From Balanoglossus misakiensis (lineage: Eukaryota > Hemichordata), in NCBI GenBank assembly GCA_040954595.2, contig CM082587.2:3286001-3350000 (forward strand): a DNA stretch of 64,000 nucleotides, read 5' to 3'. The position numbers and the translations under genes are program-made. Positions 48,701-60,510 of the stretch are shown one piece after another (within the stretch, counting starts at the first letter, position 1; every line of letters begins with the position of its first letter). The notes beneath the pieces were generated by a model. It searched no databases. It was not told the DNA's origin and saw only the letters and a program-made list of their open reading frames with translations.

Positions 48701-51700
48701 TCAGGGTGTCGAGGACATCCTTACGCGGGCCGGTCGGGAACAGAAAATGGTGATGAACAAGATGAAGGCAGTTATCAATGATAGAGATAAAACAATCGAG
48801 GTAACCGAAAATAAAGGCCAGAAATGCATGTTATGCATGGGTGGTGTATAGTAAAGGTTCAGTGGCTGTATCTTGTAACGGTTTGTGAACCCTGACCCCT
48901 ATCCCACCCCACCTGGTGACCTATGACTTTCAGAAGTGGCCTCCTCAGCAAAATTCAAAGGTTTTTATTACACAATATGGTTTGGACTCACTCAGAGATA
49001 TGCAGTTCACTGGCAGGTTATACACCTGTGCAAGGAATTAATCAGTGAAGCCATATTAATGCCCCAGTGGCCTAAATAAAGGTGTAATTTTCAACAAGAA
49101 TAAAAGTGGAAAATGAAAATAACGCAGGTACTAAGACTTGATAAGAAATGGTTTCTCAAAACTGGAGGGAATTTGCAATTGCATGTAGCTACATGTAAGG
49201 TCATCCTTTTCCCACAGTTGCATGAGGTAAACCCTTGGAGATGTTTGAACAAGGCATGTCAGTTTAGTCCAATAAAAATCCATTGTACTGGGTTTGTATG
49301 GGTTACAAGGTGTAGGTGGACAAATTTTTATTGTATCAGTGATGTACTTGTCTTCCATTTTTGACAGAAATTGATTGAGCGAGGCCGTGAGAAAGATCGC
49401 CTGTTCCGTGAAATCCAAAATGGACCCTTGACCGCCCCCAAGCCAGTGGTTCGACATGATGACTTTGAACTCAAGGAAAAAATAGCCATGCTTGAAACTG
49501 AAGTTGAAGAAAAGCAAGGTATGTAGGGGTGGCAAATAATATTTTGAGAATGTATAAAATTGAGATGCTGGTTCCACCAGGAAAACAAAAGCATACAAAC
49601 TTTGATTTAATGAGGGCGCTTAATCTGACATTTTAGATACTTTCTGTAATACCAGTTCTTGTTCTGAATTCTATTTTCTGAATGTAATTAAATATAATCT
49701 CCCAGTATTTCGAAAGAGTATTACGTCAGCGAGGGACGAGTGACTCCCCCATAGCGGCCGTATCCCTCCGAGCCGATAGGCGAGGAGGGGATACAGCTAT
49801 GGGGGAGTCACGAGTCTCTGTATCTTCCCTACAAATGTTTTATGGTGAATTTTTCTCCACAGCTGAGATTGAGAGACTGACATCATCAGAGCCAGGGTCT
49901 GATGACATGATGGACAGAGTGAGAGACGAGTTGGACGGCAAGAGCGATGAGTTGTCCAGAGCTGAGTGAGTACACATCTTGCACCACTCTAGTTAGCTTC
50001 TTTTCTTTATACCACAAAATGTGAAATCGGTGACATCTGTCCCACGCAATCTCAAACCAAGGATGTCATAAAGCAAAGAATGAATGTCAGGAGTAGCTTT
50101 ATAGTTTGATCCAATCAATACATCAAACAAACTACAATGTGACACAAAACATATAAAAAATCTCAGTCTCAATGCAAGTGAAAGACAGTCGCGCACACGT
50201 ACATTGATTTCACAAAGCGCACTGTCGTATTCTGAAATCATGAAAATTATAGAGTCTCATCAGACATGCCATCAACCGGTCGGACACCGTTTTGATTACC
50301 CTAATTACTGCCATCGATCTCGCTCACACATTGTCTGTTTTGTTTTTGTCAAGGAGGCTCATCAGAGACCTGCAGACGGCCAACGAGAAGGCCAATAGTG
50401 ATTTGGTGAGTTGATAGACATTTCTCTGTCACATCCAGTGTAACTGCTGTTAGATTTTGAGAAAGTTTGATTGGTCTTTGGGAAGAGAAAGAATGGCTTA
50501 CATGGATAAACTGGGCATTGCAGTTTGCAGCTATTGAATTTTGCTTTAAGGGGAGGAGGTGGTGAAGTGGTCTGATGTGGGTGGAGAGAGGATTTGTTTT
50601 AAGTGTTGTGGTACGGTTTTGTGATAAAGTCAATAATCAAGGTGAAGTGGAACCGTGAAAGAGAAAAAAAGGGGGAAAAATCACTAAAAACAAAGTATCA
50701 AGATAAAATTGTATTATCAATGAAATTGTATTGTCAGGAAAGAATGTGAAAGAGATATTAAAAGGTCACTATCAAGAAACATTAGATAGGATAGTTCACT
50801 ATTTGGCAAAGGGGGTTATGATATTTTTAAATATTGTCTGAGTCATAATAAACCTTTAAAATTGTGTCATTTTGATGATAAGACTGTATATTTTTGTTCT
50901 TATCATTCACGAAAAACTATCCTGAATAATTTTTTTTTTATTCGACCCTGAAAATATAAAGTTTCTCTTCTTGGGTAATTTCCCTACCCAACCCTTACCC
51001 CTGAGATGAAATGGTTTTGCCCTGTCTCTAGAACACACAATATTTGTAGTAGTGACTTTGGTGACGGTGTTAAAGGCACTCGTGCGTGTTCCCTCATGAA
51101 GTGGTGACATTGTAACAAGTGCAAGATATCGTGACACCGCTGTTCGTAAAGCCAAAATGAACGGTTTCCACAAACCGTACGGCAGCATAGGCTGTTTTTA
51201 CGAAGCCAGACCACCTTCAAACCACCTGCCGGCATGGGCTGCCATGAAGGCTAACATAACCAGTCTGCAGCTTGAGTTGGATATCTGCTGGAGGGTGAGA
51301 GACTGATTGCAATGGTGAAGTTTCTGTGACTTATCGTGTGTTAGACCAGAAAGTGTTGCTATGGAAATTGTCAGAATTGTCATGCTTGTAGCAACTATTC
51401 TCTCTGAAGGGGAATGACCACATGCAGGTCATTATCGTAAATTGACAGAAGGAAAGAAATCTGTCTCATGTTTTTATTTTCTGGCAAGAAAGTGACCGCT
51501 GTGTGTTCACTGCAACTTGAGAATAAGCAGGCGGCAAAATAGCCGTGTAATTTGTAAGAACCTGGTCACTCATGTGAAACCTCTTAGATAGACTTAAACA
51601 AAGCAACTAGATTCTTGTGTTTTGCTGTTTCAAGGTGCTATAATTTTACCAGGCTGACAGACCCCTGGTCGGGTGAACAATGAAATGGGGTTTTAATTGT

Positions 51701-54700
51701 CAGGCACACAAAAAAGGCGGGTGAAATTTAATTCCAGTTTACGCACAGTACCGTCTCAGTAGATGCACAGATCGACTACGGTCTGTTTATCCTCGTAGTA
51801 TCACTGTTTCAAACAAAAGTTCACCTCAAACCAGCAGCCAGTCCCAAACAGATGCATGTATTTCACTACCAGGTGGAGCTGGCTGCTGGAGTGTATTTTT
51901 AAAACACTGTCATTTGTTTTGTCTCGCTTGTAGGACCAACTGAGAAAACAGAGCTTGGAACTCCAGAATGAGATGAAAGAGAAGGAGAAACTGGTTGACT
52001 CTCTCATCAAAGCTGGCAGTGTCAAAGAATCCCTCATCAAGGTAAAAACAAAACTTGCTATAGTAAACTGAAAAGGACTTGTATAGACCAATAGCATATA
52101 TGTTGGGATTCTTGGTATAATTTGGCACCTTGAAAATGGCCATTGTGAGTGACTCAGACCTTTTTTTTCACAGGAGTTGGAACAGAAGGTTGATTACACC
52201 AGACAAGGGAATGCTAGCCCAAGCATTAGCTCTCAAAGTCAGGAGGTGCAAAATGCTCTCCAAAAACAACTTCGAGAGATCGAGAGCCTGAAAACTGCCT
52301 GCCATGCTGAGAAGGTGCTGTACGAGAACATGAGGCGCAACAGCCCAACCTATGGGTCTGTGGAGGAGAGCGCTGAGAAGGAATCCCTGTTGTGTGAACT
52401 GGCCACTGCAGAAATGCTACGTGGCACTCTGGAGGAAAGCGTCAAAGAGAGCATTGCACTCAGAGAACAGCTGGAGCAGCAACTGACACAGTCACCAGTT
52501 TCCAGTGGTATCAGCAGCAATGGAAGTGAGTGTTTTTTGTTTCCTTCCAAATTTTTCTGAATTGTTCTAACAATTTCTTGTTTTGTCAGTACGTTGAGGT
52601 TAGAATAACTGTTGTCTACACTTGGAGAATTTCAAACTGATTCCTGTTTTTCAATTCATTTCTTCAACCAGCTGATTTTCCCAGTAACTACGCATACTTG
52701 CGTGAAATTGACACACTGAAGGCCGAGTTGCAGGACACTCGTGACAGTAACCGTCAACTGGAGAGACAATTGGCCGAAGCTGCTCGCAAAACTGATGCAG
52801 TGTCCGCCACCAATGGCAACGTTGTACCCATGAAAGCGATGGAACAGTGGTCAAGGAGGGGCATGGCTGACCCCATGCTGGAGGACGAAACCGACGATGG
52901 ACGAAGCATCCCCGGTCAGGAGGACGAGGCCGAAGTGGCCCGAATGGACTCGCTCGCCAAGCTGAAGCAGAGGAACACCGAACTGGAAGTGGCGCTCAAG
53001 GAAGCTCAGAACCAGAGCCGCAGCCTGCAGAGGCAGCTGGACTTGGCTCTGGAGAACCCAGACGGATCCACCAAGGAAGACGGCAACGTGGTGGCCATTC
53101 TGAAAGAGCAGCTGGACCAGGCGAAGACCTTGATGCACGAGAAGGACCAGGAAATCGAGGACCTGAAGATGAAATTCATGGAGAAGGACTATAAGCTGTC
53201 ATCATACGAGGATCTTCTCAGAGAGAACGAAGAAGTCAAAGAAGAAGTACGCTGCCTTGCTCAGGAGAAGGCAGACTACGAGCTCCAGCTGGAAGACCTC
53301 AGCTATCAGATCAGCGAATCAGAAGAACAGTCCGGTACCCTGAGAGAGGAAATCAAGAAACTTCAGAATGAGCTGAAAGACATGTACAACAGTCGAAAGC
53401 AGAAGCACAAGGCACTGGACGACAGCTACAAGATCATCAAATCCAAAGATGAGGAGATCAGAGAGCTGAGCAATGAGATGGAAGACCTGAAGATTACCAA
53501 TGAAGCAGAGAACAATGACTTCAGAGAGGAGCTTCAGAGCCTGTCAGATCATGCACGAAAACTGGAAGAACAGATTAACCAACTTCACCATGAGAACGAC
53601 GAAATCAGTGCATACAAAGACAAGGTCGAGAGAGAACTGGAAAAGGTGACCCGAGAAAGTGACAGACTGAAAAGTGATTGGGATGATTTCAATGCTGAAA
53701 ACAGTGCCCTGAACACCGAGGTGGCTAACCTCAATCTTGCCAATGAAGAACTTCAGGCTGACCTTGAGAGGCTCAAGGAAGAGAACGGCAACGTAAGATC
53801 CAGTGGAAGCCAGTCGAACAAAGATTACGGTGAACTGAGCGCCGAGATCGCAAACCTCAACACTGCCAACGAACAACTTCAGGCTGATTTGGACCAGCTG
53901 AAGAAAGACAACAAGAAACTCACCACCAATCTGCTTGACATCGACCAGGAGAATTATGAGCTCTCCGAAAAGAACAATGACCTGGCAGCAAAAAATCAGC
54001 AGCTGGACAAAAAGTGCCAGGAACTCACCACGGCGGCCGCAACTCTCAACAGAGAGAAATCAAAGCTGCAGTCTGACTTGGAAAACAGTGCCAAGGAGAA
54101 CAACAAACTCAGACGCGATCAACGCAAAGCAGCGGAAGAAAACAGCAACCTGGAATGTGAGATCAGTGAGGTGAAGGACGCCAAAGAAGCTTTGCAGTCT
54201 GAGCTGGACAAAGCAATCGCGGAGAATGGTAAACTGAAATCTGATTACGTCGCTTTCAGGAAAGAAAACAGGGAACTTCAGGCTGAACTGGACAAAGCCA
54301 ACAAGAGGCAGAATAAACTGCAGCTCGATAAGGATAATCTCAGGCAGGAAAAGGAAGATCTACAGAAGGATGCCACCGTGGCTGAAAGCAAAGTTGCCAA
54401 ACTCTCTGACGAACTCTCTCTTGCTAAAGCTAAAGCTGCGCAGGACAATGCCGAGAAAAAGGAGATCATTGCCAAGAAGGAACGCCTGGAAAGAGAGATC
54501 AAAGCTCTCAAGAGCCAAGCAGAATCTGCCAAGCGACAGTTGTCCGCCACTGAGGGACCAGGTCCTGATCAAGACCGTGACTTACTTGCCAAAATAAATG
54601 ACATGGAGAAACAGCATGCAGACTTGAAGGCAGAACTGAAGTATGTGAAATCTAAATTGAGAAATGCTGAGGCGTCTAACGAATTGCTCTCTAAGCAAAT

Positions 54701-57700
54701 GAAGCTGACCACCGACGGCAAGGAGTCCATGAGCTTCAATCCACAGTTGATTGTTGACATGGCCAACGAGGTAGAAAGACTGAACACTGAGCTGAAGAAG
54801 TCGCAGGAGGAGTGCCGAGCTGCCAAGAAGCAAGACGGCGATGCGCAGGTCCCTAAGAGATTGTCCCAAAGCCAGGAGAGGCTGAGGGAGGTGAATTCAT
54901 CTCTGAAGGATCAGATTGAGCTCCTGAGGTCCCAACTGGAGCAGGCCAACAAGAGCAGCAGTGACATCAACAAGAAGCTGCAAGGCACTGAAGCCACTGT
55001 GCGCCAGCTGTCCTACAAGGTGAAGATGTACCGCAACAGGATGAAGTCGGCTGGCATCATCCCTCCTGGATCGCCGACCATCGGGAGAAGCATCAGCGAA
55101 AACTGCCTCTATGGTCACGACGAGGACCTCGACCTGAAGTGGCCCTCGTCTCCGGTCTTCCGCAACGGCGAGGACCTTGGCTTTCGCACTCCGTCTCCGA
55201 AGAGCAGCCACTCGGGCGCGGACATGTTCCCCGAATACGGCGACAGCTCCGACCCGACAGAGCTGAAAGATCAAATCGAGGATCTGAAATGTCAGCTGGA
55301 GAAAAGTCGCCAGATGAACTTTCTACTGCAGAGGAAGATCAGCAGTTTGATGGCTGGCAGAGCCGGCAGCCCCACCCACAGCCGCGCCAGTCCCACTGAC
55401 AGCGAACAGGACGCCTGGTTTGAGTACTATGCCAACCATGAGGTCATTGACAAACTCCAGAGCGAAGTGCAGCACCTGAATAACCAGCTGGACCACTACA
55501 AGAACCTCCACGACTCCCTCCTGCAAGAGGAGAGCATCCAGCGATCGGACTTGAAGAAGATCGAGGACCACAAGCAGAGCATGAAAGAGAGCGTAAGCTT
55601 CCTGGACGGCCAGCGGCAGAGTCTTCAGCGCCTCATCAAGGAGCTCGGCAACGAATTGAAGTGTCTCGCCGCTGATAAGTCGGTGTTGACAGCAGACAAC
55701 AAAGAGCTTGAAGAACAGAACAGAGCTCTGAAGAGAAAGGGTGATGCGCTGAAGGCCAAAAAAGCCTCCTCCACTGACGACGGTTCTCCCATCTCCAACA
55801 GGAAGATGCAGGAGCTGAATGCGAAAGTTGAAAATCTGAGACAGCAGCTCGTGAAGGCCACAGCTGAGAAAGAAGCATTGGAAGAACAGAAGTCTGAACT
55901 TGAAGAGAAAGCCAAGCACCTTCAGTCACTCAATGAAGATCAGTGGCAACGTGCTGCGTTCGATAAGACAGAGCATCTGCAGGATCTTAACCGAGAGGTT
56001 GAAGCCCTCCGCCAGCAGCTCTCCGAGTCCAGAGAAATCTGTGAAATGCTGCAGAACCACCTGGAGCAGCTTGTGCAGACGATGAGTGCCATGGTCCAAC
56101 AGAACCACGACGGCGAATGGAAGCTGACAACCAAGGTGACCCCAAGAAAACTTGGCATAATGAAGAACAAGTTGGAACGTTCTAAGAAGCTGTTCTCTGA
56201 TCTTGACGACACTCTGTCCGGTAAGTAATCTGTACACATTATGCAATTGAAAAAAATAACTGACATACAGAATTGCTGAATGACACATTTTAAACCTGTC
56301 CATTCAAGCATACAATGTGCTCACTTGTCTTTACTTTTTATTCCAGAGTCGCGATCAAACACCTACCTGGCACAAATTTCCCAGACTGACATGAGACAAC
56401 CAACCCGTGGCCAGAAGACATCACAATGGCGGGGCATCACAACTGGTGCCACCCAAACTGGCTACGAGTCTGACGAGAGTTCCCTGTACAGCGAGGGCAA
56501 CAAGAGAGGGCGATTTGCAGCCGGCCGGTTGCAATCCAAGTCCAGCCAGACCAGCATCAGTTCCTCAGCCTCGGTCCGATTCGCCGACACCCACACCTTG
56601 GCCGAGTACAACCACCTGAAGAGGAAACTGGAGGAGAGCACCGCCTTGAACGAGTCGCTCAAGGCCGAGCTGGAGGTCTACAAGAAGGTGGCCTTCGACC
56701 GGGATTCCTCATTCGACGGCGCGCCAGATGCAAACTTGGCGCTTGCCGAACATCTGGAGGAAATCCGAATCCTGAGGAAACGCCTGGAAGAGACTATCGA
56801 TACCAATGACAAGTTGCGTGAACAGCTTGAAGCCAAATTGGCAGCTGCCTCCGAAGCTGAGGGTGGTGAGTTGAATACATGTATATACAATACATCATGT
56901 AGTACAGGTGCTCTGTAGGCAAACCAATTCCTATTATGATCAAAGTTGAAGGTTTTACATGCTGACTTTGTATTTGTTTTCCCCCTAGATACTGCCATCA
57001 TCTACCTGCAGCAAACCAACACTGAACTGAGCCAGGAGAACTCTGATCTGAAAGATATGTTGATTGGCAAAGATATGCTACTGACTGACAAAGAAAAGAC
57101 ATTGAAGGATGCCGAGAAGACCTTGGACAGACTCCGCCAGGAATTGATGGTTTCCAAGAAAGAGCAAAGACGGTGAGATAACTGAGATGCCTGAAATTCC
57201 CACACAGTGTTCTATTTCTGTTATCGTGTATTCAACAAACAACAGACCGTACAAAATCCGGTACATTTCAAAGATTGGCACTCAACTGTCGATTCTGTTT
57301 GTTGCAGACTGAAAGAGGAGACCCAACGTTGGCAGGAGCAGCTGGAAGAGAAGGCCGACCTGAACAAATCGCTGAAAGTGGAACTGTCCTTCTTCGAGAA
57401 ACTTGCCAAGAAAGGTAAGAACCACATTAGTCACAGAGCAAGTTCCAGGGCAGAATTAACTACTCATGTCGGCCATGCCGAATGAAAGTGGGTGGGGCAA
57501 CAAGACGTTGCAATGAAACTCTGTGTTCACCAGGATGTATTGGCTTTTGTGAGAATTTGAGAATGAGATGCATTTGTCCTCTAATGATCTGTTTACGCTT
57601 GCAGCTGATGCCAAGAGCAGGCGCTCCCCGTCCTTTAAGGATGGCGCAGGACTTGATTTGAACGAGCTTCTGGCTGAGTTGCGCCACCTGAGAATCCAAT

Positions 57701-59477
57701 TGGAGAAGAGCATTGATACGAACAATGCCCTCCGTGTCCAACTGGAGCACCTGACCAAGGACCAGCTGTCTCCTGCATCCAAAGTGACGATCATAACTGG
57801 CACCACCGAACGAGACTCCCGTAGACTGTCTCCAAAACAACTCTTTGATGGTGAGTGTCTGGATGAAAACAGTTCACTGTTATGGACTGCTGCTGTTTAC
57901 TTTTTGTTATTTTTGACTTCAAGTGCTGCTAGATTGTGCATAATTGTGATCAGCAGAAATTTGCTGACTTTATGTGTTTATAATCCCTCCCACCTGCAGA
58001 CAAATATGATGCTGGCAACGGCACAATGAAAGGTGCCTCATCTATGCCCAGCCTTTACACCGGACGAGGCAGTCCCAAGGCTTCCCCGCAACAAAATGGC
58101 CGACAGAGTCCACCCCAGCGCAGAAAGAGAGACGGCCAATATGGCCGACTCAGCCCCACCGCCGCAAATTACCCTGAGGATCCTGACATCTATTCCGTGT
58201 TAGGTATGTGGTCCTCTTCATGTGTAATCAATGCTTAAAACCATGAAAAATGTATCGGGCGATTTTTGAAGTTAGGTCTACTGCTGAAACCCCTATATAA
58301 CCCTTATATGGTTCAGCCTGTGTTTTGAGGAATGGTAGTGATTACCACCAGGAACTTCAGAGTTGAAGAACCACATAAAACAGCTCAGCTCCTCGTTTGA
58401 CATACTCATTGCTGCTTTCCACAACACTAAATTCTCCTTGTTTTTGGCTTTTAGGAGTTGCACCGTTCCGCACGGACAGCGAAACGTCCGTCTCCAGCAG
58501 CCGAAGTGGTGCCGGTGTGGTGCGGGCCATCGGCCATGTCAGCGACTACAACACACTGAAGGAGCACTTGCAGGAGATGCATGTCCTCCTCGGTGGAGTT
58601 GAATCCAGAATCCGAGACCGCAGGCGACTAGCGCTCAAGGTACGTATCAGTGAGGTCTTACACCAAAGAGGAACAAAAATATAACAAGACTATGGAAAAT
58701 TATATTCCTAGACTCAAATATTCTTTAAAAAATTGATGACAATCTGTCTGATCAATCCTAGGGATCATCTGAACTACCAATGCTGCGAGAGATGGCACAC
58801 AGCGTTCACTCCCTCCGCAAATTCCTGGACGAGATGGCTGCCCGGCTGTCCTTCTTCCGCATCGACAAAGTGCCTTCCATCGAGGAATACGTGAACCAGA
58901 AGAGGATCATCGCCAGTCAGGAAACCGTCCTCCAGGAAGCCCTGGAGAGACTGAAGATCACCAATAAGATGAAGGAAGGATTGGAGCTGGGCCTAATCAA
59001 CCAGTGTAAGTCTTCTATGGTTTGTGGAATCTGTGGTTGAGTGAGGTTCATGATGGTCAAGTTGTTGATCATTATTCCCTGAAAATTGCATCTATAATTA
59101 TTATAGTTTAAGGATGTACTCCCAATTGGTTTTTCTCATAGCATTACAATGAGAATCAGTTTCACGTGAAAGTGATAAAACGTTAATTTGCTGCTTTTTT
59201 TCTCCATTTCTCTCACCACTTCCAGTGTCCGAGACTCACAGAATTCTCAGCAAAGCAAAGACCAATCTCGAGGTAAGGTCTCACGTCGATCGGCATCTTT
59301 CAATATACGAGCATTATTTTTACAGAGATTACTTTTTAGTGTGCAGGGGTCTCCACACACTCATGGTTTCTTGTTTGCAACACTTCTGTGATTTAACAGT
59401 AACTGATAAAATACCTTCAATTAATAATTATCTATTTCCTTCTCTTGCAGGGCCGCTCCCGCGTTCCTCGATTTTAA
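33734..59477 (+). CDS. CDK5RAP2: CDK5RAP2/PDE4DIP (centrosomin) orthologue, centrosomal gamma-tubulin recruiting scaffold
   Basis: Thirty-seven exons join in phase to 2,788 residues: 33734-33786, 38917-39008, 39158-39225, 39432-39545, 40176-40220, 41375-41451, 41947-42052, 42298-42372, 42540-42632, 42854-42940, 43542-43682, 43933-44091, 44346-44522, 45013-45183, 45605-45634, 45766-45843, 45996-46133, 46366-46449, 46576-46788, 46960-47055, 48053-48148, 48705-48800, 49368-49518, 49863-49965, 50354-50405, 51934-52041, 52174-52525, 52672-56220, 56347-56865, 56989-57172, 57308-57414, 57605-57850, 58000-58203, 58455-58639, 58762-59005, 59226-59272, 59451-59477. Exons 3-4 encode CM1 (VKDVEA, LKKENFSLKLRIFHMEEQM), the motif that binds and activates gamma-tubulin ring complexes. 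Most of the rest is coiled coil. The C-terminus (EEIRILRKRLEETIDTNDKL; THRILSKAKTNLEGRSRVPR, then F and stop) follows CDK5RAP2. The stop is TAA at 59475. Least certain: exon 1 (17 codons, 5 kb away), the 45-nt exon 5, and exon 19's GTCGGT donor. Vertebrates have two such genes; this looks like the unduplicated form. Confidence 0.93.
34591..34605. repeat. C15 homopolymer
   Basis: Fifteen consecutive C in intron 1 of the centrosomin-family gene. Confidence 0.95.
38470..38571. promoter_or_regulatory. Four perfect octamer motifs in two inverted pairs
   Basis: ATTTGCAT at 38470-38477 and ATGCAAAT at 38491-38498 form one inverted pair. ATTTGCAT at 38543-38550 and ATGCAAAT at 38564-38571 form a second. 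Both pairs have a 13-base spacer, ending TCATGTGAT. The motif is the POU-factor octamer. The second pair lies inside longer arms, ATGAAATGGAAC before it and GTTCCATTTCAT after it. A foldback element is the main alternative to an enhancer. Confidence 0.6.
38881..38908. repeat. (TTTC)7 microsatellite in a splice acceptor
   Basis: Seven TTTC units end eight bases before the acceptor AG at 38915-38916 of centrosomin exon 2, and so serve as its polypyrimidine tract. Confidence 0.95.
39158..41451 (+). other. CM1-coding exons of the centrosomin-family gene
   Basis: Exon 3 ends VMRMTVKDVEA, exon 4 gives QQLGSLKKENFSLKLRIF and HMEEQMRRDWKDADNEGIVNQ, and exon 6 gives NIELKVSVEQLRQEL and LLIKA. Together they follow the CM1 motif and the first coiled coil of CDK5RAP2. 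The candidate 45-nt exon at 40176-40220 (DLETPVKTKKQLEKE) sits between GIVNQ and NIELK, so splicing decides whether 15 charged residues are inserted there. Confidence 0.9.
42298..48800 (+). other. Run of 15 consecutive phase 0-0 coiled-coil exons
   Basis: Exons 8-22 all begin and end between codons. Many end in a shared signature of the type L-x-x-K-D-x-x-I: EEKDNQCK, EEREHRCK, LGEKDQLIK, LKDRDQSLE, LKERDSLIE, LKDKDQYLK, VNEKDRELQ and INDRDKTIE. This matches the KDRLIEEL-type repeats of CDK5RAP2. Any exon in the block can be skipped without changing frame. Confidence 0.88.
49740..49811. repeat. 72-bp imperfect foldback in a centrosomin intron
   Basis: GTGACTCCCCCATAGC (49740-49755) pairs with GCTATGGGGGAGTCAC (49796-49811). 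An inner stem pairs GTATCCCTCC (49760-49769) with GGAGGGGATAC (49784-49794) with one bulge. It lies in the intron between exons 23 and 24. Confidence 0.85.
52672..56220 (+). other. 3,549-nt coiled-coil exon of the centrosomin-family gene
   Basis: Exon 28 is uninterrupted over about 1,183 codons (acceptor CAACCAG|CTGAT, donor TCCG|GTAAGT, phase 1-1). It encodes nearly continuous heptad coiled coil with internal repeats, for example LANEELQADLERLKEENGN and TANEQLQADLDQLKKDNKK. A proline- and serine-rich break (GIIPPGSPTIGRSISENCLY and PSPKSSHSGADMFPE) near 55055-55240 interrupts it. Long antisense frames here come from coiled-coil codon bias. Confidence 0.92.
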
Positions 59478-60092
59478 AGCCCATTTTAGACAAACTTTAA
59501 TGGAATTTTAAAAAACTAAAAAGCAAAAAAAAAATTAAAAATCACAGAAGGGGGGAGCTGGCAGGTCCTGCTCAAAAAAGACACAGTTAAAACCAGATCA
59601 TTTGTTACATTGAAACCACCAAAAAATAGTCTTTGGTCGATTACAATGTGAGCCTTGACTTCAAGACCTAAACTGGAAGGAACAAGGATAGAGAGAGAAG
59701 AGAGAGAGAGAGAATGATTAACTGGAGGAATTTTTGTGACCATACGCTACTGTTGAAAGGAACTGTTGAGTATTTATACTTGTCTGTGCCAGATGTGCAA
59801 CATTGAAACATCGAGAGAAGAAGTGTTGAGTTATCGCCTGTTGAGAAATTGTAACATCTGTCAATCTGTTGAGAGGAGTCAGGATCTACTACCAAACAGC
59901 GGCACCAACATCTGTGTCATCTCCGCAGCCAACGTTACCATCTGCAAAGTCTCGTACCATGGGCACCATCGTTCAGGGGTATTTGAATGGGGGTCACTGG
60001 GGTTTTGCTTTCAAGTGTCATTTTGTTCTCATTACCATCTTGTTGTGTGACGAGCCAAGAAATTCATCGTGTTGGCTCCTAAATCAGCCCAT

Positions 60093-60510
60093 GTCTCTCC
60101 TGAAGGGTGAAACGCTTGTGGATCCCTGAAGGGGAACATATAACATCTTTGTGCGGCTTGATTTGGCTACCCTGTCCAGGAGCATACGAATGGGTGATTG
60201 GGTCATTTTGGCTCGGAAGTTGCACCATCCCTGAAGGAGGAAGCACTCGTCAACCATACCATCTACCTCCCTCCCTCCCTCCCCACTCCGGCTGCTGATC
60301 CCTGATGGGGTGTATAACATCTTGTGCAATTTCCACTTTTCCCCAGGACATATGTGAATGGTCAGAGGTGGTCTGTTGTGTAGTGTTTTTGGGAGCAAAT
60401 TTAACATCACTGCTTCATGGTTGCACTCTTTTCCTGAAGGGTGAAGCGCCGTACATTTCCCAGTATGGCTGTGAATCTCTGAAGGGACCTGTAACATCTT
60501 GTGCAGTGCA
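60093..60510 (+). repeat. Three diverged tandem copies, about 177-bp period, in the 3' UTR
   Basis: The marker ATCCCTGAAGGGG-ATATAACATCTTTGTGC (start about 60120) recurs at about 60297 (GATCCCTGATGGGGTG, then TATAACATCTTGTGC) and about 60474 (AATCTCTGAAGGGACC, then TGTAACATCTTGTGC). Each is preceded by a CCTGAAGG(G)TGAA(A/G)CG-like element. The limits are approximate. Confidence 0.7.

Noticed and set aside
55323-55919. 198-codon minus-strand frame inside the large centrosomin exon
   Set aside because: Coiled-coil codon usage often leaves the antisense open; the Leu/Phe-rich product is an artefact.
59451-59500. Alternative C-terminus in another frame of the last centrosomin exon (ILKPILDKL)
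   Set aside because: The donor at 59272 leaves phase 0, which gives GRSRVPRF and a stop at 59475; the other frame would need a different junction.
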